A DNA stretch of 64,000 nt, taken from the NCBI RefSeq assembly GCF_000719265.1, contig NZ_JOFL01000004.1, positions 62,001 to 126,000 of the forward strand, written 5' to 3'. The notes below the pieces were generated by a model. It saw nothing but the letters and a program-made list of their open reading frames with translations, ran no database searches and was not told the origin of the DNA. This DNA comes from Streptomyces roseoverticillatus (GTDB lineage Bacteria > Actinomycetota > Actinomycetes > Streptomycetales > Streptomycetaceae). Below, one piece after another: positions 40,612 to 51,851 of the stretch. Each line of letters begins with the position of its first letter. Position 1 is the first letter of the stretch. The position numbers and the translations under genes are program-made.

Positions 40612-41777
40612 CCGGAGCGGCGAACAGCGCGGCCGAGGGCTTCGAGCGCGCCTACGGGTACGCGCCCGAGGGCGTCTGGGCCGCGCCCGGCCGCGTCAAC
40701 CTCATCGGCGAGTACACGGACGTCAACGAAGGCCACGTCCTGCCGATCGCCCTCCCGCACCGCACCCGCGTGGCCGCCGCGGCCCGTACGGACGGCGTGC
40801 TGCGGCTGCGCTCGCGCGAGGCGCCGGGCGGCACGGCCGGACTGTCCCTGGCCGCGCTCGCACCCGGCGGCGTCACGGGCTGGGCCGCCTACCCGGCGGG
40901 CGTCGCCTGGGCGCTGCGCGAGGCGGGCCTGCCGGCCGGCGGGGCGGATCTGTACGTGGAGAGCGACGTGCCGGCGGGCGCCGGGCTGTCGTCCTCCGCC
41001 GCCCTGGAGGTCGCCACGGCCCTCGCGCTCACCGAGCTGCACGGGATGGCGTGCGAGCGCCCCGCCCTCGCCCGGCTGGCCCAGCGCGCCGAGAACGTCT
41101 TCGTGGGCGTCCCCTGCGGCGTCATGGACCAGACGGCCTCCGCCTGCTGCACCGCCGGCCACGCCCTGCACCTCGACACCCGCGACCTCGCGCTGCGGCA
41201 GGTGCCCTTCGACCTGGCCGCCCACGGGCTGCGGCTGCTCGTCGTGGACACCCGCGTCCGGCACGCCCTGGCGGACAGCGCCTACGCGGCGCGGCGGGCG
41301 GGCTGCGAGGCCGCGGCGCGGGCCCTGGGCGTACGGGCCCTGCGGGACGTGCCGCACGGGGAGCTGGGAGACGCGCTGGGCGGGCTCGCCGACGCGTCCC
41401 TGCGGCCCCTGGTGCGGCACGTCGTGACCGAGGGCGAGCGCGTACGGGAGGTCGTGGCCCTCCTGGCCGCGGGTGAGCCGCGCAAGGCCGGACCGCTGCT
41501 GACCGCCGGGCACGCCTCCCTCCGCGACGACTTCGCCGTCTCCTGCCCGGAGCTCGACCTGGCCGTCGCGGTCGCGAACGAAGCGGGCGCGCTCGGGGCG
41601 CGGATGACCGGCGCGGGATTCGGCGGCTCCGCGCTCGCGCTCGTGGAGGAGGACGCGGCGGAGGCGGTCGGCGAGGCCGTCACGGCGGCCTTCGCGGCGG
41701 CCGGGCACCGTCCGCCGCGGGTCTTCGCAGCGGTGGCGGGCGGCGGTGCGCGGCGGGTGCTCCGAGGTGAGGGGTGA
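40608..41777 (+). CDS. galK: Galactokinase GalK
   Basis: 389 residues of the GHMP kinase superfamily. The galactokinase signature is [20 protein letters not shown]; the ATP loop is [14 protein letters not shown] and motif 3 is [14 protein letters not shown]. It phosphorylates galactose with ATP, the first Leloir step. GTG at 40608 overlaps the galE stop (GTGA). It is the last gene of the gal operon; about 330 bases of intergenic sequence follow. Confidence 0.96.
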   Translation: MTGAANSAAEGFERAYGYAPEGVWAAPGRVNLIGEYTDVNEGHVLPIALPHRTRVAAAARTDGVLRLRSREAPGGTAGLSLAALAPGGVTGWAAYPAGVAWALREAGLPAGGADLYVESDVPAGAGLSSSAALEVATALALTELHGMACERPALARLAQRAENVFVGVPCGVMDQTASACCTAGHALHLDTRDLALRQVPFDLAAHGLRLLVVDTRVRHALADSAYAARRAGCEAAARALGVRALRDVPHGELGDALGGLADASLRPLVRHVVTEGERVREVVALLAAGEPRKAGPLLTAGHASLRDDFAVSCPELDLAVAVANEAGALGARMTGAGFGGSALALVEEDAAEAVGEAVTAAFAAAGHRPPRVFAAVAGGGARRVLRGEG

Positions 41778-42108
41778 ACCCGCGCCGGAGGTCCTCCCCG
41801 ATCGTGCAGTCGGGCATGGTCAACTTCGCGTCGTTCCACGTCGTTCACTGCCTCAATACTGAACAGAAAGCTCACCATAAACAGGCGGGTCGAGCAGTTT
41901 TGCCAATCGGCTTCCGTTGCGGGACCCCCGCCGTACGCTGATGCACAGCGTCGGTGGGGGCCGGCGCTGATCAGGGGGCGAGACAGGCAGGTACGACGCC
42001 CGGGGCGGGGTGGAAGTCAACAAGTGCGGCGGCGGCCGTGCGGTGTGCGGCGGCCCCGGACCGGGCGCCGTACCCGCACTGACCGCCGCCCGGGATATGG
42101 GGGTGGCA
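41778..42108. other. Intergenic region between galK and the LuxR-type gene
   Basis: About 330 bases with no convincing gene. The stretch 41820-41930 is unusually AT-rich for this chromosome (CTGAACAGAAAGCTCACCAT, then ACAGGCGGG and CAGTTTTGCCAATCGG), so it probably holds the promoter of the regulator at 42109. GTCGTTCCACGTCGTTCACT near 41830 is a direct repeat. Confidence 0.5.
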
Positions 42109-42975
42109 GTGGCACGTATTCGGGTACTGGTGGTCGACGACCACCGCATCTTCGCCGAGTCGCTCGCCGCCGCCCTCGCGGCCGAGCAGGACGTGGAGGT
42201 CTCGGCGGCCGGCAGCGGGCCGGCGGCGCTGCGCGCGCTGGAGCGGGCGGCGGCCGAGGGGCGCCGCTTCGATGTGCTGCTGATCGATGCCGATCTCGGC
42301 ACGGTCGGGCAGGACGGCAGCGGAGTGCCGGGCCAGCTCAGGGGGCCGGCGCCGCACGGCGCGGGCCTCGGGCCCGGTCACGGCCCTGCGGGCCACGGGA
42401 CCGCGCACGGGCCGGTGCACGGGACCGTGCACGACGGCAACGGTCCCGGTGAGGGCGTGGTCGACGGGATCTCGCTCGTGGCCGGCGTCCGCACCGCGCA
42501 CCCCGCGGTGCGCACGGTGGTCCTCGCCGAGCGCGACGACCCGCGGCGGGCCGCGGCGGCCTTGCAGGCGGGCGCCGGCGGCTGGGTGGCCAAGGACTGC
42601 TCGCTGTCCCGGCTGCTGGCCGTCATCAGGGGCGTCCTGCGGGACGAGACGCACCTGCCGCCCGCCCTGCTCACGGGCGTGCTGCGGGAGCTCACCGCGG
42701 CCCGCAAGCACCGTACGGAGAGCGAGCGGCTCGTGGAGTCGCTGACGCCGCGCGAGCGCGAGGTGCTGCGCTGCATGGTGGCCGGGCTGGGCCGCAAGGC
42801 CGTCGCCGAGCGGCTCTACCTCTCCCCGCACACCGTCCGCACCCACATGCAGAACGTGCTGGGGAAGCTGGGCGTCCACTCCACCCTCGCCGCCGTCGCG
42901 CTCGCGCGCCGGGCCGGCGTCGGGCCCGTGGACCTAACCGGAAGTGTTGTCGAACGGGGCGGTCAGCTGGCGTAG
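42109..42975 (+). CDS. LuxR/NarL-type response regulator with His-rich receiver insert
   Basis: 288 residues. The receiver domain starts RIRVLVVDDHRIFAESLAAA and keeps the phosphoacceptor Asp60 in DVLLIDADLG. Right after it, residues about 68-117 form an insert rich in Gly, Pro and His (His83, 91, 96, 100, 104, 108) before GISLVAGVRTAHP resumes the domain; the Lys in GWVAKDCS is present. The C-terminal NarL helix-turn-helix is SLTPREREVLRCMVAGLGRK and HTVRTHMQNVLGKLGV. I chose GTG at 42109 with GGGGG upstream; ATG at 42097 is equally possible. It overlaps the convergent MarR gene by 42 bases. No sensor kinase is adjacent. Confidence 0.9.
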   Translation: MARIRVLVVDDHRIFAESLAAALAAEQDVEVSAAGSGPAALRALERAAAEGRRFDVLLIDADLGTVGQDGSGVPGQLRGPAPHGAGLGPGHGPAGHGTAHGPVHGTVHDGNGPGEGVVDGISLVAGVRTAHPAVRTVVLAERDDPRRAAAALQAGAGGWVAKDCSLSRLLAVIRGVLRDETHLPPALLTGVLRELTAARKHRTESERLVESLTPREREVLRCMVAGLGRKAVAERLYLSPHTVRTHMQNVLGKLGVHSTLAAVALARRAGVGPVDLTGSVVERGGQLA

Positions 42976-43431
42976 CAGATCGGCCAGCTCGCGGCGCTGG
43001 GTGCGGGACAGCTCGGAGAGGATGGCGCGCTCCTGCTCCAGGAGCCCGGCCAGGGCCTCGTCCGCGCGGTCCCGGCCCTCGTCCGTGAGGCGCACGAGCA
43101 CGCCCCGGCGGTCGCTCGGGTCGGGCTCGCGCCGGACCAGGCCCTTCTTGGCCAGGCGGTCGATGCGGTTGGTCATCGTGCCGGACGTGACCAGGGTCTG
43201 GGTCAGCAGCTGCCCGGGCGAGAGCTGGTACGGGGCCCCGGCGCGGCGCAGCGCCGTCAGGACGTCGAACTCCCACGGTTCGAGCTCGTGCTCGGCGAAG
43301 GCGAGCCGGCGGGCGCGGTCGAGGTGGCGGGCGAGCCTGCTCACGCGGCTGAGCACCTCGAGCGGCTCCACGTCGAGGTCAGGGCGCTCGCGGCGCCACG
43401 CTGAAACCAGCCGATCGACCTCGTCCTCCAT
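42934..43431 (-). CDS. MarR-family transcriptional regulator
   Basis: 165 residues. A winged helix-turn-helix covers about 45-125: YQLSPGQLLTQTLVTSGTMT, NRIDRLAKKGLV and the wing RREPDPSDRRGVLVRLTDEG. It begins MEDEVDRLVSAWRRERPDLD, the usual helical dimerisation arm. The start is ATG at 43431. A palindrome typical of MarR operators (43467-43480) lies 35 bases upstream and also precedes the divergent methyltransferase, so it probably represses both. Its 3' end overlaps the LuxR gene tail to tail. The ligand is unknown; aconitate or a related acid is a guess from the neighbour. Confidence 0.92.
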   Translation of the reverse strand: MEDEVDRLVSAWRRERPDLDVEPLEVLSRVSRLARHLDRARRLAFAEHELEPWEFDVLTALRRAGAPYQLSPGQLLTQTLVTSGTMTNRIDRLAKKGLVRREPDPSDRRGVLVRLTDEGRDRADEALAGLLEQERAILSELSRTQRRELADLLRQLTAPFDNTSG

Positions 43432-43466
43432 GACGATCAGTGTAGAGGGTCTGTCGACATGAAGTC

Positions 43467-43480
43467 TCTTGACGTCAAGA
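43467..43480. promoter_or_regulatory. MarR operator candidate in a divergent promoter
   Basis: A perfect 14-base palindrome, TCTTGACGTCAAGA, the common MarR/OhrR operator form. It lies midway between the start codons of the MarR gene (43431) and the methyltransferase gene (43505), so it can control both. Confidence 0.75.
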
Positions 43481-43504
43481 TATTCATGTGGCGATGCTGG
43501 AGAC

Positions 43505-44296
43505 ATGACGACTCACGCTGCCACGCCTGTCTGGGACCCGGAGCAGTACCTGCGTCACTCGGGCCCCCGCTCCCGCCCCTTCTCCGACCTGCTGGCCCGC
43601 GTGCCGGTGCGCGATCCCGCGCGGATCGCCGACCTCGGGTGCGGGCCGGGGAACGTCACGGCACTGCTCGCCGAGCGGTGGCCGCGGGCGCGGATCACGG
43701 GCCTGGACACCTCGGAAGAGATGCTGCGGCAGGCGCGCGAGCGGCTCCCCGGCGCGGAATTCGTCCACGCGGACCTGCGCGGGTGGACGCCGGACGGCTC
43801 GTACGACCTGATCATCTCCAGTGCGACGTTCCAGTGGGTGCGGGGGCACGAGGAGTCGTTCCCGGCGTGGACCGGGGCGCTCGCCCCGGGCGGAGCCTTC
43901 GCCTTCACCGTGCCGGGCAACTTCGACGAGCCCAGCCACGTGCTGCTGCACGAGCTCTGCGAGAGCGGGGCGTGGCGGGGCCGGCTGGGCGGCCTCCAGC
44001 GGCCCGGGTACGTGCTGACGCCCGCGGAATACCTGGAGCGGCTCGCCGGCCTGGGGCTCACGGTGGACGCCTGGGAGACGACGTACGTCCACGTACTGGA
44101 GGGCGAGGACGCCGTCCTCGACTGGACGAAGGGCACGACGCTGCGGCCGGTCCTGACGGCGCTGCGGGACGATGCGGAGGCCCGGTCGCGGTTCTTGTCG
44201 GAGTACGGGGCGCTCCTGCGCGAGGCGTACCCCCGCGGGCCGCACGGCACGCTCTTCCCGTTCCGGCGCGTTTTCGTAATGGCTCGCCGGGGCTGA
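43505..44296 (+). CDS. tam: Trans-aconitate 2-methyltransferase-like SAM methyltransferase
   Basis: 263 residues. Motif I is IADLGCGPGNVTALLAERWP, followed by GLDTSEEMLRQA and the Tam-type DLIISSATFQWV and VPGNFDEPSHVLL. The family methylates trans-aconitate to a monoester, removing an inhibitor of aconitase. The start is ATG at 43505; GGAGAC lies upstream. It is divergent from the MarR regulator and shares its operator candidate. The specific name is moderately sure; the methyltransferase fold is certain. Confidence 0.88.
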   Translation: MTTHAATPVWDPEQYLRHSGPRSRPFSDLLARVPVRDPARIADLGCGPGNVTALLAERWPRARITGLDTSEEMLRQARERLPGAEFVHADLRGWTPDGSYDLIISSATFQWVRGHEESFPAWTGALAPGGAFAFTVPGNFDEPSHVLLHELCESGAWRGRLGGLQRPGYVLTPAEYLERLAGLGLTVDAWETTYVHVLEGEDAVLDWTKGTTLRPVLTALRDDAEARSRFLSEYGALLREAYPRGPHGTLFPFRRVFVMARRG

Positions 44297-44647
44297 CCTC
44301 CGGTCGGGGTGCCGTGAAAGGGCCTCGCCCCTTCACGGCACTGCGCGCCGGGGCTGATGAAGGGGCCCGGCCCCTTCAATCCCGCCGCGGCGGAGACCAG
44401 CCCCAGCGGCGCTGTCCGGCGGTGCCGGGCCCACCTGAGCCCGTACGGCACCGCCGGGCTCCACCGTCGTGGTTGCGCGCCGCGGCGGCGGTCTCAAGGA
44501 TGCGTGCGCATCCTTGGGCCTGCATGTACCTGTGCGGTGAGCGACCGGTGAAGGGGCCCCGCCCCTTCAATCCGCCGCCGCGGTGACCAGTCACCGCGGA
44601 CGTATCCGGCGGTGCCGAGCCCACCGCACCACGTACGCCGGGGCCCC
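44297..44647. repeat. Intergenic region with several interspersed repeats
   Basis: About 350 bases without a convincing gene. Three hairpins of the (A/G)AAGGG-CCTCG-CCCCTT type (44317, 44357 and 44548) each precede, or lie close to, a CCGCCGCGG-CGG core and a CGGCGGTGCCG copy (44417 and 44609), with CGGCACCGCC closing the first. CAAGGATGCGTGCGCATCCTTG at 44495-44516 is another perfect hairpin. The region separates the convergent methyltransferase and TetR genes. Confidence 0.75.
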
Positions 44648-45340
44648 TCAGGCGCGCCTGTGCCCCACAAGCCGCGGCTTCGGCTCGAGGCCGTCCAGGC
44701 CGTGCCACGCCAGATTCACCAGATGCGCCGCCACCTCCGCCTTCTTCGGCTTGCGGACGTCCAGCCACCACTGGCCCGTGAGGGCCACCATGCCGACGAG
44801 GGCCTGGGCGTACAGCGGGGCGAGCTTCGCGTCGAAGCCGCGGGCCTTGAACTCCAGGCCGAGGATGTCCTCGACCTGCGTGGCGATGTCGCTGATCAAG
44901 GAGGCGAACGTGCCCGTGGACTGCGCCACCGGCGAATCGCGGACGAGGATGCGGAAGCCGTCCGTGTACCGCTCGATGTAGTCGAGGAGGGCGAAGGCGG
45001 CCTGCTCCAGCAGCTCCCGCGGGTGGCCCGCGGTCAGCGCCCCGGTGACCATGTCGAGCAGCTGCCGCATCTCGCGGTCGACCACCACCGCGTACAGCCC
45101 TTCCTTGCCGCCGAAGTGCTCGTAGACGACAGGCTTGGAGACCCCGGCCTTCGCCGCGATCTCCTCGACCGACGTGCCCTCGAACCCCCGCTCGGCGAAG
45201 AGCGTGCGACCGATGTCCAGCAGCTGCTCCCGGCGCTCCGCGCCGGTCATCCGCACCCGCCGGGTGCGACGGGCCCCCGCAGCCGGGGCCCGGTCCTTGT
45301 TACTGGTGGTATTGCTGTCGATCGCCACGCTGTCAATCAT
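44648..45340 (-). CDS. TetR-family regulator of the desaturase operon
   Basis: 230 residues. The helix-turn-helix is FEGTSVEEIAAKAGVSKPVV then YEHFGGKEGLYAVVVDRE, at about residues 52-90. It begins [10 protein letters not shown] with a basic RRTRRVRMTGAERR stretch before the first helix. ATG at 45340 overlaps the desaturase stop (ATGA), so it is the second gene of a coupled operon. It probably binds the repeats at 46347-46376 and senses acyl-CoA, as lipid-linked TetR regulators do elsewhere; this is inference. The longer open frame upstream is inside the desaturase gene. Confidence 0.92.
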   Translation of the reverse strand: MIDSVAIDSNTTSNKDRAPAAGARRTRRVRMTGAERREQLLDIGRTLFAERGFEGTSVEEIAAKAGVSKPVVYEHFGGKEGLYAVVVDREMRQLLDMVTGALTAGHPRELLEQAAFALLDYIERYTDGFRILVRDSPVAQSTGTFASLISDIATQVEDILGLEFKARGFDAKLAPLYAQALVGMVALTGQWWLDVRKPKKAEVAAHLVNLAWHGLDGLEPKPRLVGHRRA

Positions 45341-46317
45341 GCCGCCTCGGCGGCACTCTCCTTCCGTCGGGAGTCCAGGCGGTCGGCCTTCGGCCACCGC
45401 ACGTCTGAGGCCCAGCCCGCCTGCTCGAACCAGCGGATCAGGCGGGCGCTGGAGTCCAGCTGCCCCTTCAGCACACCATGCCGGGCCGACGTCGGGTCCG
45501 CGTGGTGCAGGTTGTGCCAGGACTCGCCGCAGGACAGGATCGCCAGCCACCACACGTTGCCCGAGCGGTCACGCGACTTGAACGGCCGCTTGCCCACGGC
45601 GTGGCAGATCGAGTTGATCGACCACGTCACATGGTGCAGCAGGGCGACGCGGACCAGCGAACCCCAGAAGAACGCCGTGGCCGCCCCCTGCCAGGACCAG
45701 GTGGCCAGACCGCCGACCAGCGGCGGGATCAGCAGGGACACCGCCGTCCACAGCACGAACTGGCGGGAGATCGCCCGGATCGTGGGGTCCTTGATCAGAT
45801 CGGGGGCGTATTTGTGCTGCGGGGTCCGCTCCTCGTCGAACATCCAGCCGACGTGGGCCCACCACAGCCCCTTCATCAGCGCGGGCACCGTCTCGCCGAA
45901 GCGCCACGGCGAGTGCGGATCCCCCTCCGCGTCCGAGAACCGGTGGTGCCGGCGGTGGTCGGCGACCCAGCGCACCAGCGGGCCCTCCACGGCCAGCGAC
46001 CCCATGATCGCCAGTGCGATCCGCAGCGGCCGCTTCGCCTTGAACGAGCCGTGCGTGAAATAGCGGTGGAAGCCGATGGTGATGCCGTGGCAGCCGATGA
46101 AGTACATCGCGACCATCAGCCCGAGATCCAGCCAGCTCACCCCCCGGCCCCAGGCCAGCGGGACCGCCGCGACCAGGGCGAGGAACGGCACGGTGATGAA
46201 GAGCAGCAGTGTGATCTGCTCTACGGAACGCTTGCTGTCGCCACCCAGAGTGGCGGAGGGGAGCGTGGCTTCCTGGGCCTTCGGCGCGTCTTCGAGCACG
46301 TCGGGGCTTGCAGTCAT
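45337..46317 (-). CDS. Acyl-lipid/acyl-CoA delta-9 desaturase
   Basis: 326 residues with four membrane segments. The three histidine boxes of the di-iron site are HRYFTH, HRRHH and HNLHH, in the correct order. The spacing [19 protein letters not shown] ([12 protein letters not shown]) and WWAHVGWMF between boxes 2 and 3 match stearoyl-type delta-9 desaturases. It introduces a double bond in saturated acyl chains and adjusts membrane fluidity. I chose ATG at 46317 with AGGGA five bases upstream; ATG at 46329 is possible. The gene is divergent from ppc and coupled to the TetR gene downstream. Confidence 0.93.
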   Translation of the reverse strand: MTASPDVLEDAPKAQEATLPSATLGGDSKRSVEQITLLLFITVPFLALVAAVPLAWGRGVSWLDLGLMVAMYFIGCHGITIGFHRYFTHGSFKAKRPLRIALAIMGSLAVEGPLVRWVADHRRHHRFSDAEGDPHSPWRFGETVPALMKGLWWAHVGWMFDEERTPQHKYAPDLIKDPTIRAISRQFVLWTAVSLLIPPLVGGLATWSWQGAATAFFWGSLVRVALLHHVTWSINSICHAVGKRPFKSRDRSGNVWWLAILSCGESWHNLHHADPTSARHGVLKGQLDSSARLIRWFEQAGWASDVRWPKADRLDSRRKESAAEAA

Positions 46318-46346
46318 GGGTTCCCTCATGGGGGTCGGGGGCGTGG

Positions 46347-46376
46347 CTACGGTTCCGTAACCTACGGCTTCGTAAG
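46347..46376. promoter_or_regulatory. Tandem operator candidate before the desaturase gene
   Basis: Two abutting 15-base direct repeats, CTACGGTTCCGTAAC and CTACGGCTTCGTAAG. Each is an imperfect palindrome with TACG(G)/(C)CGTA arms. They lie 30 bases upstream of the desaturase ATG and are probably the binding site of the operon's own TetR regulator. Confidence 0.6.
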
Positions 46377-46512
46377 TATGGCAGGGCGGTGGCGGGGAGC
46401 AAGAGGGCTGTGGATAACCGCGCGTCGTACGGCGACCTATGCTGGTGGGCGTCGGACAGCGCGGTCCGCAACCCCTCCAGACGTGCCAGAAACTCTGCAA
46501 GGAGCCGCACCT

Positions 46513-49236
<2,724 letters not shown>

Positions 49237-49245
49237 CGCACGAAC

Positions 49246-49287
49246 GCGCAACGGCCCCCTCGCCACAGGGCGAGGGGGCCGTTGCGC
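49246..49287. terminator. Bidirectional terminator between ppc and pth
   Basis: Perfect 19-base arms (49246-49264 and 49269-49287) beginning GCGCAACGGCCCCCTCGCC, with a four-base loop, followed by GCTTTAAG. It lies in the gap between two convergent stop codons, at 49236 and 49304. Confidence 0.9.
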
Positions 49288-49303
49288 GCTTTAAGGAGGT
49301 ACG

Positions 49304-49897
49304 TCAGGAGTTGTACGTGCTCTGAGCGCGCTCCAGACCGTCCACGATCAGCGACTCGACGGCGTCGGCGGCCCGGTCCACCTGGTAGTCCAGCTCCTTG
49401 CGCTCCACCGACGAGAAGTCCTTGAGGACGAAGTCCGCAACGGGCATCCGGCCCGGCGGCCGCCCGATCCCGAACCGCACCCGAAGGTAGTCCGGCCCCA
49501 GCGCCTTCGTGATGGACTTCAGGCCGTTGTGGCCGTTGTCGCCGCCGCCGAGCTTCAGCCGCAGCGTGCCGTAGTCGATGTCCAGCTCGTCGTGGACGGC
49601 GATCACCCGCTCGGCGGACACCTTGTAGAAGTCCCGCAGCGCGGCCGTCGGCCCGCCCGACAGATTCATGAACGACATCGGCTTGGCGACCACCACCCGG
49701 CGGCTCGAGAGGCCTGGCGCGCCGAGGCGGCCCTCGAGGACCTGGGCCCGCGAGGCCTTGTGCGCCTTGAACTTGGCGCCCATCCGCTCCGCGAGCAGGT
49801 CCGCGACCATGAAGCCCACGTTGTGGCGGTTGCCCGCGTACTCCGGCCCGGGGTTGCCCAGGCCCACGATCAGCCAGGGGCTGGAGTCGTCCGTCAT
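49304..49897 (-). CDS. pth: Peptidyl-tRNA hydrolase
   Basis: 197 residues. N-terminal [20 protein letters not shown] contains the catalytic His; [10 protein letters not shown] holds the Asp, and [11 protein letters not shown] the Asn-His of the tRNA/peptide site. It releases peptides from prematurely dissociated peptidyl-tRNA. The start is ATG at 49897 with GGAG eight bases upstream; ATG at 49903 is a two-codon alternative. It is the last gene of the minus-strand string glmU-prs-rplY-pth, separated from rplY by a hairpin. Confidence 0.95.
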   Translation of the reverse strand: MTDDSSPWLIVGLGNPGPEYAGNRHNVGFMVADLLAERMGAKFKAHKASRAQVLEGRLGAPGLSSRRVVVAKPMSFMNLSGGPTAALRDFYKVSAERVIAVHDELDIDYGTLRLKLGGGDNGHNGLKSITKALGPDYLRVRFGIGRPPGRMPVADFVLKDFSSVERKELDYQVDRAADAVESLIVDGLERAQSTYNS

Positions 49898-49941
49898 CCG
49901 CATATCTCCTTCACCGTCAACCGTAGCCAACCGCCCATAGC

Positions 49942-49981
49942 CCGACCGCCGCCCCACTCCGGGGAGCGGGACGGCGGTCGG
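49942..49981 (-). terminator. Hairpin between rplY and pth
   Basis: CCGACCGCCG (49942-49951) pairs with its complement at 49972-49981, with an inner CCCC/GGGG stem. It sits 26 bases after the rplY stop and may end or weaken transcription into pth. Confidence 0.6.
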
Positions 49982-50006
49982 AAAGAAAAGCCGGGTGCGG
50001 CGAGGA

Positions 50007-50582
50007 TCAGGCCTCGACGCCCTCAGCGGCCTCGGCCGGGGCGGCCTGGCCGGCGACGACGTGCAGGACCACGGCGTCGGCGTCGACGGCGAGGGAGACA
50101 CCGGCCGGCAGGACGACGTCCTTGGCCAGGACGGAGGCACCGGCCTCGAGGCCCGCGACGGAGACGGTGACGGCCTCGGGGATGTGGGTGGCCTCGGCCT
50201 CGACCGGCAGGGCGGTCAGGGTGTGCTCGATGAGGTTGCCGCCCGGGGCGATCTCGCCCTCGGTGTGGACCGGGACCTCGACGGTGACCGTCTCGCCGCG
50301 CTTGACGACCAGCAGGTCGACGTGCTCGAGGAAGCCCTTGAGGGCGTCACGCTGGACGGCCTTGGGGATGACGAGCTCGTCGCGGCCCTCGATGTCCAGG
50401 GAGAGCAGGACGTTCGCGGTCTTCAGAGCCATCATCAGCTCGTGACCCGGCAGGGTGACGTGGACCGGCTCGGAACCGTGGCCGTAGACGACGGCGGGAA
50501 CCTGGTTGGCGCGGCGGATGCGACGGGCAGCGCCCTTGCCGAACTCGGCACGGACCTGGGCGGGGATCTTGATCTCAGCCAT
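50007..50582 (-). CDS. rplY: 50S ribosomal protein L25 (general stress protein CTC form)
   Basis: 191 residues in the two-domain TL5/CTC form: the 5S-rRNA-binding L25 domain (1-95, starting [20 protein letters not shown]) and a beta-rich C-terminal domain, with an Ala/Glu-rich tail. It binds 5S rRNA in the central protuberance. The start is ATG at 50582 with GAGGAGTGCACC upstream. The leader contains the perfect hairpin GCCGCAC-ATGA-GTGCGGC at 50665-50682, which could attenuate readthrough from prs. It is conserved between prs and pth in actinobacteria. Confidence 0.95.
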   Translation of the reverse strand: MAEIKIPAQVRAEFGKGAARRIRRANQVPAVVYGHGSEPVHVTLPGHELMMALKTANVLLSLDIEGRDELVIPKAVQRDALKGFLEHVDLLVVKRGETVTVEVPVHTEGEIAPGGNLIEHTLTALPVEAEATHIPEAVTVSVAGLEAGASVLAKDVVLPAGVSLAVDADAVVLHVVAGQAAPAEAAEGVEA

Positions 50583-50803
50583 GGTGCACTCCTCGGAGGT
50601 ATCGATATGGGCCGTTACCCGGCCACATACGGACCTGCTACGAAGAGCGCGTCGATAACGGACCGCCGCACATGAGTGCGGCCTCCCTCGCCGAGCAACT
50701 CAAGGAGTGTACCCGGCGGGGGAGGCCGCTCAGAAATCGATCAGGACCGTGCCGGTCCCAGGCCGATCGTTTTTTCAGCCGGCAGGCTAGGGCTGAAGGA
50801 GAC

Positions 50804-51778
50804 TCACTGCTCCTCGAAGAGGCTCGTCACCGAGCCGTCCTCGAAGACCTCGCGCACGGCGCGCGCGATCGTCGGGGCGATCGACAGCACCGTGATCTTG
50901 TCGAGCTCCAGCTCGCCCGGCGTCGGCAGGGTGTTGGTGAACACGAACTCGCTCACCTTGGAGTTCTTCAGACGGTCCGCGGCCGGACCGGACAGCACAC
51001 CGTGCGTGGCCGTCACGATGACGTCCTCCGCACCGTTGGCGAACAGGGCGTCCGCGGCGGCGCAGATCGTGCCACCCGTGTCGATCATGTCGTCGACCAG
51101 GACGCAGACGCGGCCCTTCACGTCACCGACGACCTCGTGCACCGTCACCTGGTTGGCGACATCCTTGTCACGGCGCTTGTGGACGATCGCCAGCGGCGCG
51201 CCCAGACGGTCGCACCAGCGGTCGGCGACGCGCACGCGACCGGCGTCCGGGGAGACGACCGTCAGCTTCTCGCGGTCGACCTTGGCGCCCACGTAGTCCG
51301 CCAGGATCGGCAGCGCGAACAGGTGGTCCACCGGGCCGTCGAAGAAGCCCTGGATCTGGTCCGTGTGCAGGTCGACCGTGAGGATCCGGTCCGCACCCGC
51401 CGTCTTGAACAGATCGGCGATCAGACGGGCCGAGATCGGCTCACGGCCGCGGTGCTTCTTGTCCTGACGGGCGTAGCCGTAGAACGGCACGACCACCGTG
51501 ATGGAGCGGGCCGACGCGCGCTTCAGCGCGTCGAGCATGATCAGCTGCTCCATGACCCACTTGTTGATGGGAGCCGTGTGGCTCTGCATCAGGAAGCAGT
51601 CCGCGCCGCGCGCCGACTCCTGGAAGCGGACGTAGATCTCGCCGTTGGCGAAGTCGAATGCCTTGGTCGGGACCAGGCCGACGCCCAGCTGGTGCGCGAC
51701 CTCCTCGGCAAGCTCGGGGTGGGCGCGGCCGGAGAAGAGCATCAGCTTCTTCTCGCCGGTCGTCTTGATCCCGGTCAC
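50804..51778 (-). CDS. prs: Ribose-phosphate pyrophosphokinase
   Basis: 324 residues. The PRPP-binding loop is VLVDDMIDTGGTI; DLHTDQIQGFF and FANGEIYVRF belong to the class I Prs active site, and the flexible loop YARQDKKHRGREPIS is complete. It makes PRPP from ribose-5-phosphate and ATP for nucleotide, His and Trp synthesis. The start is GTG at 51778 with AAGGAGAC nine bases upstream. glmU lies 73 bases upstream on the same strand, so the genes are probably cotranscribed. Confidence 0.96.
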   Translation of the reverse strand: MTGIKTTGEKKLMLFSGRAHPELAEEVAHQLGVGLVPTKAFDFANGEIYVRFQESARGADCFLMQSHTAPINKWVMEQLIMLDALKRASARSITVVVPFYGYARQDKKHRGREPISARLIADLFKTAGADRILTVDLHTDQIQGFFDGPVDHLFALPILADYVGAKVDREKLTVVSPDAGRVRVADRWCDRLGAPLAIVHKRRDKDVANQVTVHEVVGDVKGRVCVLVDDMIDTGGTICAAADALFANGAEDVIVTATHGVLSGPAADRLKNSKVSEFVFTNTLPTPGELELDKITVLSIAPTIARAVREVFEDGSVTSLFEEQ

Positions 51779-51851
51779 AGCACAGTCTCCTTGGATGTCG
51801 CTTTGTGTGCGCTTATCACGGTACGCCCCGCACGGCGTACCCGTGTCACGG

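Noticed and set aside
45341..45553. Longer N-terminus of the TetR regulator
   Set aside because: It overlaps the desaturase coding region; the ATGA overlap at 45337-45340 is the natural coupled start.
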